A stretch of DNA of 64,000 bases from Agarophyton chilense (lineage: Eukaryota > Rhodophyta > Florideophyceae > Gracilariales > Gracilariaceae). The DNA lies in NCBI GenBank assembly GCA_030374765.1, contig JARGXX010000025.1, positions 62,001-126,000 of the forward strand. Direction: 5' to 3'. The notes beneath the pieces were generated by a model. The model was not told where the DNA came from. It made no database searches and saw only the letters and a program-made list of their open reading frames with translations. Of the stretch, positions 55,101-64,000 are shown in pieces (positions within the stretch are counted from its first letter, which is position 1; every line of letters begins with the position of its first letter). The position numbers and the translations under genes were made by a program.

Positions 55101-55982
55101 TTCATCGGATGGAGCATTCAACGCTCTCCCCACGGCATCAAGGTCTCACAGCATGGAAACGCTCTTCAACTCCTCAAGAAGTTTGGCATGCATAATTCCA
55201 ACCCAGTTGGGTCACCTTTACCAACTGGAACAGATCTTCTACCAACCAAGTAAAACGAGAACACACTCTCTGCAAGTGATCATGCCAACTATCGCTCTGT
55301 AATTGGTGGACTTCTCTACATAGCGGCATCTACTCGCCCGGATCTTTCCTATCTGGTTTAGGCTCTTTCAAAACATTTGCACAACCCCTGTGAACGACAT
55401 TACTATCTATTGAAACGAGTTTTTCGATACTTGGGGGGTACCATTGACCATGGACTTCATTTCCCGTCTGGTCGTTTCATTTCCCCCACTTCTCTTCGTG
55501 CTCTCGCTGACGCCAATTAGGGTGGATGTATTCGGACAAGAAGATCTACATCGCGGTACGTAATCGTCGTCAACGACGCACCGATTTTGTAGAAGTCTAA
55601 GCGACAAACTGTGATTGCACTCTCTTCAGCGGAAGCGGAATATGTCGCGCTTTCTAAATATGTCAAGGGCGTTATTTGGAAAAGAAAACTATTTTGAAAA
55701 TTCGCACACCATCAGCCTTGGAGCGGAGACTTGTGGTACAAGGCTACCAAGGTCCTGATTGTCAGCTCGGCTGCATTGTCCTTAACCACCAACCCGCACA
55801 TATCGGGTCGAAATAAGCATATTATCTTGAAGATGCACCATGTGAGAGAGTTATCTTGTGTAGGAGATGTTAAACTCAAGCATATTTCCCTGAGTCTACA
55901 GATCGCTGACATACTGACAAAGTGTGCGTCCCTCCAAGATGTAAGAAGGATGGTCGCCTTGATGAAACTTGACTCGTTATGA
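52118..55982 (+). pseudogene. Gag-pol of the copia element, decayed
   Basis: A Gag-like frame (52118-52540) has WNKHVYKFLDIVGVLSTFDE. Protease carries YIDSGATHHFF near 52905. The GAG-pre-integrase/integrase part has LIHLDVSGKI near 53510. The copia RT starts near 54400 (SWRQAIDREMNAHIHRKTWE, then EGADISNAYLYGRLDVPVIM) and meets a TAG at 54790. RNase H appears near 55615 (ALSSAEAEYVALSKYVKGVIW region) and 55870-55980 (IADILTKCASLQDV). Zinc-knuckle and complete integrase residues are not visible. Stops and frame changes throughout show the element cannot make Pol. Confidence 0.85.
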
Positions 55983-56413
55983 TGAAGAATTTTGGGCCTT
56001 TATTTTTCTTCTGTATTTCGATTTTACTGCAGGGTATTATTTTGAATAGTGATTTTGGTTTACATTCGAATATTTGTTTTGTTCTTCACAATCCTTCTTC
56101 TTTTTCCCACAGAGAACGCTTAATTTTTGTTCCAAGAGGTTTTCTATGTGTTCTGAGTATTGCAGTTTACTGGTGTGCATGAAATGGTTCCAATGTGTAG
56201 CAGCTACGTGAGCTATTTGTTTTACACTTATTTTGCTATGTTTTTACGATCAACAACATGCCTCTCAGTTCTGAAAAATGCTGTGCAGGGAAGAGACAAT
56301 TCTCGATAAGAGATTTCTAAGTTGTTATGTTTTATTGTTGTCGGATTGATCCTGAGTTCGATCTTCAAAGTGGTGAATGTTGAAGCCTTGGCACTTAGCC
56401 TTTAGAGATGGCG

Positions 56414-56595
56414 TTAATATCCGTGCGCCTCATGCAAAGCGAATGCGCAGCACGACGCACGCATCATTACTTGTACACTGTGCCTTGCTCTGTAGCTTGC
56501 ACTGAAATAAATAAAATACACGGCCGCCGACAGTGGTCACACCCACCGTCCGGGAGTCCAAGGCGAGGAAAGGCTCCAGCGCTCCAATTCCAACA
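56414..56595 (+). repeat. 3' LTR (conserved part) of the copia element
   Basis: It mirrors 49926-50106 in order and ends CCAATTCCAACA. It is preceded by the purine-rich AGAGATGGCG, a weak polypurine tract candidate. Confidence 0.75.
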
Positions 56596-57281
56596 CCCAT
56601 TGCAGAATGATTAATAGATTTGGTCCTAATAGAACCCTATATTTTTCTCAAATTATCCGCGGATAGCTTCTCAGATCTATCCATAGCTGTTGTTGTAAGG
56701 TATGGGATTTATGTTAATAGGATAGAGACGCGAAATCGCACCTCCAGTCCTAGCGAGGTATTGTTGATTAAACGCCAAGGTCGGCATGAGAGCGCATTAT
56801 TAGTGTGATTTCCTAGCAACCACAGCGTTGTGTGAAGGAGAAACGATTACGGTTGAGGTTTGTAAGCCGCCAGGGCCTGAGGTATCTTCCAGACGCCAGG
56901 TGGACTGAGCGACCTCAGCTGGGCATATTTAGATAGTTATTTTATTTTATTTCGTGTCATCGAATAGCCTTAGAATGCAAGGGAGATCCCAAAGCCTCGC
57001 CGTTGATATTTACTTGGTTCGAGTGACGCTTCTCCCTTACAATCGGGTAGGCAGCTCTAGGATACTAAATTACCCCCTTTGGTGCATTACTTTTCACAAC
57101 TGGTCTTAAATCCATCGATTCCATAGCTCCGACTTGTAGGACTACGCAGTAAACGCCGCACATTGCACCAAGTACTGTGGGAGTGCCGCCGTCAAGGATA
57201 TGGACCTTAGGACCCGCTCTAACACGCTACCTCAGATTGAGACCAGTACGCTGACCCACCAGTCATTGCGTTATACTTTGG
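56596..57281. other. Probable 5' LTR/flank of Ty3 element C
   Basis: No gene is seen. Because a primer-binding site follows at about 57283, this stretch should include the 5' LTR of element C. No second copy exists in the window to define its ends. Confidence 0.4.
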
Positions 57282-57400
57282 TCTCCGGCCTTAGAATCTT
57301 TTAGGAATAATCGAGATTACCACTGCAATGAAGAACTATACAGATATTAGCCTTTGGATAAATTCCCCAATGGACCAGAAGTACAGAAGCAACCGCCATC

Positions 57401-59259
57401 ATGGAAGCAGTAAACACACCCAACGAACAAGAGCATAGGGCTCCTACAACAGAACAAGTTGCGACTAAAACGCTGAAATGTTGCATGACCCCCAGGTTGA
57501 AACTGTTAGCAACCACAGAAGAAATAGAAGCCAACCGCAAGAAGTACTTACTCCCCTGGACAACCCTGAAAGGATTCGACGAGAACCCACGGTGGCAGCG
57601 CGTTTACGGGAACGCCTCACCAGAGCCACCTCCAGGCCAGGGACACATCAAGTTGAACCCCGTAAGACCGAAGAAATTGGAGAGAATATTCCCACAGGAC
57701 TTGCCGACCTTCTCTGACCCCGTCTCCGTGAGCTCTGCTCAGCTTATGTGGATTCCATTGTGAACATGCGACTCGCTAAGGCGATCGCGGACCATAAAAA
57801 ATACCTCATTCGGCGAATAGTCTTTCATGAAATGGAGTCTGAATTATTCATAGACCCCCTTTTACAGTCCGTTCAAAGAGCAGTCACTAGCCAGTCAGGC
57901 AATGCAGTCCCTAGGACCACTCCGCCAGTCAACCATCCAGTATCCATGCGGCAACACCCTACCAAACCCCCGAGAGTGGCGGTATTACCCGCCCCTCCCC
58001 GAGAAGACCATCAGAAAAATCCAATTGAAAGACAATCTAGGAGCAGAAGAGAAGCTCCGCGTCTAAAAGAGAGACAGATTGCTCGACCCAGAGTACAATT
58101 TGAGGTACAGCGACCTCAGGGCTCCATCGGATCTGATGGAGAGATCGATCTTTTAGGTCCCCATTCCGCTTGAAGGAAACGAAGTAACCGCAGGAGAAAG
58201 AAGAACAGAAAGAGTATAAGAAGAGACCATTCGGGTACGAGTGATTTCGATTCATACTCAGCCGAGACGACCACCTCGGAAGTGAATGAGGCTGCCATTC
58301 GATGCCTCAAACCACAGAATACAACTAACGAACTTTTTCTTAAGATTCTAGACTACCGTAATTACGGTTTGGCCGACAGGTCTTTGAAAAATTCTGGTTC
58401 GGGGGCTCAAAGAGTCGCCAAAAGGGCCAAACGGATGCAACCAACCATTACGGACACGTTCTCGCGTTCCGATCAAATTGCTGTGATTAGATTTCTTTGT
58501 TTGTTCCGTACGGCCTGTGATCAGAACGGTGTCCACGAAGGCGCCGCTCTGTACCTTTTCCAATTCTTCTTCATGGGACAGCCACGTGACCTAGTGGATT
58601 CCAAGATATCTGGCACAACTACCCTCGTGGATGCTCAAGACCGTAAGCTCCTCAGGTCGTATCCTCAGGTTGTTCAATATCTCTTGGGAACCTATGCCAC
58701 GGATGATGTTATAATTGTTGCCTAGCAGTAAGTGATATCTTTTTGGCAGAGCTCCAACATGGCCGAATCGGCTTTTGCAGACGACCTATGGAAGAGGGCG
58801 TACCTATGTAGTAACGTATCCTCCGAAGAACGGGTCAAATGTCATTTCATCACGGGATTACTCCCTGCCATTCGGACACATGTGCGCAATTACCACAAGG
58901 AAAACCCACAATACTTCTTCCGAAGGCTCGTTACTTATGCCAAAGGTTATGAAAAAACCTACAGGACTTTCAGGCGCAACGCTGATATATCCAGAGGACA
59001 GGCAACTCCATTGCGTAAACCAAACCAAGCCCATTTAGTTAGCACCATCAATTTCAGTGCTCTTTCGCCTGGGTCCCATCATATACCTCCCAGTGAAATA
59101 CAGCGACCACTGGCCCGCTTACAACCAAGTATTCCCCCTTTCCGCCCCGCAAAGACGTTTTCGATCGCTCCCCAAGAGCTTGCTTCCTCTGCCTTTCCAC
59201 GGTTCAACCTTATGACTGCAAGAGGTATCTGCCTGAGAACGCACGCAAAAACCTCCTAG
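57401..59259 (+). pseudogene. Gag of Ty3 element C, decayed
   Basis: Several frames cover it: 57401-57763, 57748-58173, 58282-58725 and 58732-59259. The capsid block DQIAVIRFLCLFRTACDQNG and SYPQVVQYLLGTYATDD match element A. Stops near 58170 and 58724-58730 and a frame change near 57720 break it. Confidence 0.8.
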
Positions 59260-59282
59260 CCTTAAGGAAAGAGAATTAAAGG

Positions 59283-62200
59283 GTGGGACGATCCGAAGGA
59301 ATGTTTAGCAGGGCACAGCAACAAGCCACAGAGACAGCTGGAATCTCACCCTATGCCATGCCTGCGGATACTCCGATCAAAGCCCCACAGGTCCACGCCA
59401 TTGTAGACCCTACGGACGACCCCGACGAGGAATTTTATCCTCAGGAAGAAACGGACACCCCATCGGAAATCTCTTACAGAGGCGACGCGAGGCAAATCCT
59501 TCCTCTTTAGGTTCATGCCTCAACTAATTGGACGGTCAGGAGCCAAGGAGCTCCTATCCTACGAACACAAACCACAACCATTGGACCACTCAGAATGGAT
59601 CAGAATCAGAAGACAGTAACGACCCTGTCTGTCTCCTCAGAAAGTAGAATTATAAAGTTCGCGTAACCATGGAACTACGTTCCAACAGCTCCAGAGTGGC
59701 CACAGACGTATTAGACACAGAAGCTGGTCCCAATTATGGTCCATTCTAAGCTACTCCCATTTGGGTGGCAAAAATTCGTTCAGGCAAGGATGACCCACAG
59801 GATTACAGATGCATCACGTGGACCAATGGACATTAAAGGGATCTTACCACTTTACATACACTTAGGACGGTTTAAAGTTCGCATGGGGTTCCTGGTTTGT
59901 CCTAACTTGGGCGTTGACGCAATCCTAGGGACCTCTTTCTTCGATCGATACATTAAGGCCATTTATCCAGGCCTTAGGAAAGTAGCGTTCTATCGCGCAC
60001 CCTCTATTTCCATAATTGGCTCCACCCCAGGGCCAGAAGCTAACCTCAAAACAGCGATTATCACCAAATATACTAAGTCCAATAAGTTCGCTTATCGAAA
60101 GCCATAACGATACCCCCCAATGACCCAGATCACCGTATCGGTCTATTCCCAGTTCTCAGATCTCTTGGCGGTACAGACCTAACCTAAGACGGTTCTGAAG
60201 CACCTCTCCTTAATGGTCAATGGAGTAGTGGACATCCTCCCCAACAGGCCTTTCTTGGTCACTATCAGCTACTTCCGAGATAAGCCCGTACGGTTACCTA
60301 AAAGTACAGTGTTTGGCTTCACTTTACCCGCCCCTGTGGCCAAAATGGAGGCCCAATTTGGTAACTCCTCCACTATAACTACCAATGAGGACGTCGACTC
60401 TTGGGAGGGGACAGTCGCTATCGGCGCAGAGTTAGAATTGTATAGGCCCCAGGTGATTGATCTCTTCAAGGAATACGAGACCATGCGGTAAGGTAGATTG
60501 GGAAAAATCAAAACCACTACACACAGCATTGACATTCAGGATGATGCTAGACCATAGTTCCAGCACCCATATCGTACAGGCCTTAAAGGTAGGGAAGTTG
60601 TCGCCGACCTGATAGACAAAATCCGCAAAGCTAACGTCAAAGAGCCAGCGTCTCCTAACCAATCCGAATGGACAAGTCCCCTTTCTTCGCCGCGAACAAG
60701 GATGGCTCCGTCAGGTTCTGTGTCGACTATAAGAAGCTGAACGCAGTAACCAAGAGGGGCTTATCCCCGATACCGCGTATGGATGACTCCTTAGATTCCT
60801 TTGGTGAATCAGCCGCATTCACAACATTGGACGCTAATTCTGGATATTGGAAAATCCCTATGGCTGAGAATGCGAGAGCGCTGACAACCTTCACTACCCG
60901 TAAAGGTTTGTTCAGATTTACTCGTATGCTCTTCGGTTTAAAGAATGCCCCAGCAACCTTCCAAAGGCTAATGGACATCAAACTGTCCAGAGACAAATGG
61001 AATTCGCCCTGGTCTATTTAGATGACGTAATAATCTTCTCACGTACCGTAAAGGAACACTTTCGCCATATGCATACAGTGCTAACCATCCTACAGGACGC
61101 CTGAGTAACACTGAAACTTCGCAAATGCGACTTCATACAGGCATCAGTGGACTATCTCAGTCATTCCATTCTCTCAGGAAAGTTTAAGGTAGTAAAACGG
61201 ACCACGAATGCGATCCGCCAGGCTAAAACTCCGAGATCCCACACGGAACTACGATATTTTTTGGGCTTGTGCATTTTCTACCGACGTTTCGTCCAAGGAT
61301 TGGCTAAAATCTCGGCCGCTCTCAGCGCATTGTTGACGAAGAGAACACCTTCGGAGTTTGAGGACATTACTGAGGACCAATAACAGGCATTTCAGACCCT
61401 AAAGGACAAATTTCTGAACCCACCTATAATGGCTTTACCAAAACCCAACAGGCGCTTTTTCTTGGACACAGACGCTTCTGATGTCCAAGTGGGATATGCA
61501 CTGTTACAGGAACAAGATTCAACAAAGGGCTTTGGCATATTGAATACTGGAGCAAAAAGCTCACCAGTGCTGTGCGAAACTACAATACTACCAAAAAACG
61601 ATGTCCTGCCATCGTATCGTCTGTATTAACACTCCGACCATATCTCCAGGGAACGAGGTCCACCACTAGGACAGACCACGATTCACTCTGCTGGTTACTT
61701 AATATGACCGGTGTATCAAATCGCCTCGCTCGTTGGCGCCTTAGGTTGTCAGAGTATGAATATGATATAACCTTTAAGCCAGGCATCTAGCACCAGGCAG
61801 CAGATGCTTTCTCGCGAATCATTACCGACGAAACTGATGACACGCTATTGGACGACCTCATTTCAACTCCCTTCACAGATGATAGACCTCAGGATAATAC
61901 GAAAACGGATTGCTTTATGGATACAGTCAAAGTAGATGATCCTGAGCTAAAGGAGAATAAAGTCTACTTATTGAATTGGGAGACAGTACCACCCACCTCG
62001 AAACCACCTCTTGTTAATGTAATAACCCCAGAGAAAAAAGATTTCCTCCCTATAACTATTGAGGAGCTCTTAAAGGCGCAGGTCGAAGACGAGTACAACA
62101 AGAAAAAGGCCCACTCGGTAGGAACCTCTGGATGCTTATTCGACTACGACCGATTCGGACTACTGTGTCGACGCTCAACACTTGATGATGCACTCCAACG

Positions 62201-62693
62201 GGTAGTACCAAGGTCAATGAGGACGCGATTCCTACACCTCGCCCATTTCCCTGGCTTGTCTGGTCACGCTGGAGGCCGACGAATGTACCAGACCCTAAGG
62301 AAGTTGTTCTACTGGCCACTAATGGCGCAGGACCTATGGTAGACCCCACGGAACTGCACTTCGTGTGCACGAATCCGAGAATCTCGCGCCAACCATCAGG
62401 CCAAATTGAAACTTTTCTACGCTGCAGGCCCGACGAAATTCGTCGCAATAGATATACTTGAAGCTTTGCCCAAGTCGTCCCATGGGAAACGGTTTGTCTT
62501 GGTAATAACCGATAGGTTTACCAAACTTACCCGAGGCCTACCTCTAAGAAAGAGAACAGCCACGGATGTCGCCACCGTATTCTTCTCCTCCTGGGTATAT
62601 CCCTATGGCATGCCACTCGACATATTTAGGGATAATGGCAGCCAGTTTGAATCCCAGTTGTTATCTATTAATCCGTCTGCGAGTCTACAATAG
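59283..62693 (+). pseudogene. Pol of Ty3 element C, decayed and truncated
   Basis: Protease-like region 59736-60107 (LGVDAILGTSFFDRYIKAIY) parallels element A (PTDCLLDTNFIDRHVKEIL). RT spans 60668-61383 (FCVDYKKLNAVTKRGLSPIP, then LDDVIIFSRT in a shifted frame near 61020). RNase H is near 61429-61790 (RRFFLDTDASDVQVGYALLQ, RTDHDSLCWLL). Integrase zinc-binding and core follow (62200-62693: VITDRFTKLTRGLPL, FRDNGSQFE). Stop codons separate all of these. Confidence 0.85.
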
Positions 62694-62774
62694 TAATTAT
62701 GCGGTGTAAGAGTCAATTTTTCTTGTATGCACTCCTCAGGGGAGCATATGGGAACACATTGAATCTTACAAATT
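62694..62774. other. Junction between truncated Ty3 C and the piggyBac-like remnant
   Basis: The integrase frame of element C ends here and unrelated AT-rich DNA begins. No TTAA-flanked inverted repeat could be confirmed. Confidence 0.4.
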
Positions 62775-63916
62775 TTACAGAATACAAGCATAAACCACGC
62801 ACATTGCAAGCAAATAAGTACATACCCTAAAAGACCATTCTTTCACTTCGAATTTCTTTTCCATATTCAGATCATCTTGACATGACCTGTTAGGCACATC
62901 AATTCTGGAACAAAAAGAATAAAACTCCTCGCAAACCTCTGGAATAGCAATAGAAAGCGGATTTTTCTTTTTTGTTCCATCACTTGTCCTCCATTTTTCA
63001 CGAAAAATGGGAGTTTCTGGTTGGGTACTGCTACAAATTCTGATAGAATATCTCCACTGCCGGTTCACTCAGAGAACAGACATTAACATTCGATATAATT
63101 CAGGCAGTTTCGCAACCATTGACACGATTTGAACTCGTGCCGGCATCGTAAGTTCGGAAAGACGTTTCATAAGAATTCTTCTCATGGCTGTTTTTACAAT
63201 CCTAATAAATCACATTCCTTTTTTTTTAGTTGTTCGGCTGTTTAAACAGATGCAAATATGAATCGGCAGAAACGATTCGATCAGCTGCGAACCAATTTTC
63301 AACAAGTCTCATTAAAAACAGCTGTTCCATGCGTATGTCCCGATTCAAAAGGTTCCACATTTGGTAGCGTAGCTCCCATCTTGATTTCTATTTTGAGAAT
63401 AATTCGACTGGTTCCGTAACACATTGTTTTTAACTCCCAACCGTTTTCTGGTTTCCTATCGAGAGCAGTGTAGTGTGAAAATCAAATTTCAATCCAGTTT
63501 CCTCCGAGTACACACCAACGTGGCATACTTCCATCCATGTAAAAAGTGTATGAAGCAATTATTAAAGCTTTTCGATTGTCATTTATAGCTTTTTCTAAGT
63601 CAAAAACGCATGACTACCTGGATTCTTCTGAATTTTGATCGTTTTCATAGCCATTGCAGACGATAAATTGCTGTATGTGTTCAAACCGATTGCGTGACTT
63701 GATCTTTCCGAGCAGCAGAGATTCAGTATATTTTAAGAACTTGCCTTTAGACCGAAGTGATCTTCTATTTGAAAATTGAAAGCGGGTCATTAATACCCTC
63801 AAACCGAAAAACTTCATAATTTCACTGCTTAAAGTCTGATTTACGCCTTTTCCTTCCAGTCGAGAGTTGGTAGATCGAACTATATTTTCCAAATGAGCTC
63901 CACGAAACATCCACAT
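62775..63916 (-). pseudogene. piggyBac-like transposase remnant
   Basis: On the minus strand the N-terminal block (63614-63916) has LSSEIMKFFGLRVLM and SRNRFEHIQQFIVCNGYEND. Then come a MDGSMPRW-like segment (about 63540), KPENGWELKTMCYG (about 63440) and VENWFAADRIVSADSYLHLF (about 63270). The C-terminal block (62775-63068) has IPEVCEEFYSFCSRIDVPNR and W-x-FRVCTYLLAM. This order matches the piggyBac DDE domain (RNRF, DESM, vtaDsyf, GVDxxDQ). At least three stops or frame changes break it, and the usual Asp positions are partly altered. It may continue past the right edge. Confidence 0.65.
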
Positions 63917-64000
63917 GAAGAAATCATATTGAGAGAGTCCCGAGGATGCATAAATGGCGGTGATAAAATCTCCAACAGGTCCCGTGCCTTTTCATTAATG

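Larger units (their letters stand above)
49926..56595 (+). mobile_element. Ty1/copia LTR retrotransposon, decayed
   Basis: Direct repeats at 49926-50106 and 56414-56595 share TTAATATCCGTGCGCCTCAT, GCACGGCCGCCGACAGTGG-type blocks and the CCAATTCCAACA end. TGGTAGCATTTGCC after the left copy is a primer-binding site. Gag, protease, integrase, RT and RNase H occur in copia order on the plus strand, with many stops. The outer LTR starts are not clear, so the LTRs may be longer than the conserved part. Confidence 0.85.
57282..62693 (+). mobile_element. Ty3/gypsy retrotransposon C, decayed and 3'-truncated, related to element A
   Basis: A primer-binding site, TGGTCTCCGGCCTTAG (about 57283-57298), is followed by gag, protease, RT, RNase H and integrase on the plus strand. 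All are broken by stops. Protein blocks match element A closely. The integrase stops shortly after DNGSQFESQLL at 62693, so the 3' half of integrase and the 3' LTR are missing. Confidence 0.85.

Overview
This is a repeat-rich nuclear window from a eukaryote. The evidence is Ty3/gypsy and Ty1/copia LTR retrotransposons, a piggyBac-like remnant, canonical GT-AG micro-introns of about 57-76 nt, and typical eukaryotic genes (DENN-domain protein, CMC2-like CX9C protein, Na+/H+ exchanger tail). Genes are compact, intron-poor and closely packed between nested transposons. That fits a red-alga-like genome such as a florideophyte, but this placement is inference from architecture and not proof.

Layout. 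Positions 1-763 hold no recognisable gene. Positions 764-31396 are Ty3/gypsy element A on the minus strand. Its 3' LTR (764-19302) is split by a DNA transposon of about 17 kb (about 2281-19268). Its interior (19303-30810) holds decayed gag-pol and a long antisense frame, and its 5' LTR is 30811-31396. Positions 31400-41860 are a gene island: a hypothetical protein, a CMC2-like gene overlapping tail-to-tail with a truncated Na+/H+ exchanger, a small basic ORF, a DENN protein, an Ser/Arg-rich protein and an Sds3-like coiled-coil protein. Positions 41861-49240 are Ty3/gypsy element B (minus strand) with two 594-bp LTRs and a perfect CTTAC target duplication. Positions 49926-56595 are a decayed Ty1/copia element. 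Positions about 57282-62693 are a decayed, truncated Ty3 element C related to A. Positions 62775-63916 hold a piggyBac-like transposase remnant that runs toward the window edge.

The most interesting part is the DNA transposon at about 2281-19268. It has matching terminal inverted repeats and subterminal CTAGC-type repeats. It carries a decayed transposase of the CACTA/Plavaka/KDZ general type, plus a set of unusual cargo genes. One fuses a DPPY-type DNA methyltransferase to a SET domain. A divergently transcribed gene has a ParB-like DNA-binding segment and a C-terminal 2OG-Fe(II) dioxygenase-like domain with complete HxD...H...R residues. Between these two genes lies an array of large hairpins built on the 12-bp palindrome TGTCGGCCGACA. 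Other cargo is a basic/coiled-coil protein, a polytopic membrane protein with micro-introns, a ketopantoate-reductase-like gene with one nonsense codon, and a small coiled-coil protein. My reading is that the element encoded its own writer and eraser of DNA marks, a histone-type methyltransferase module, and cis DNA sites between them. The domain calls rest on motifs visible in the sequence. The joint function is inference.
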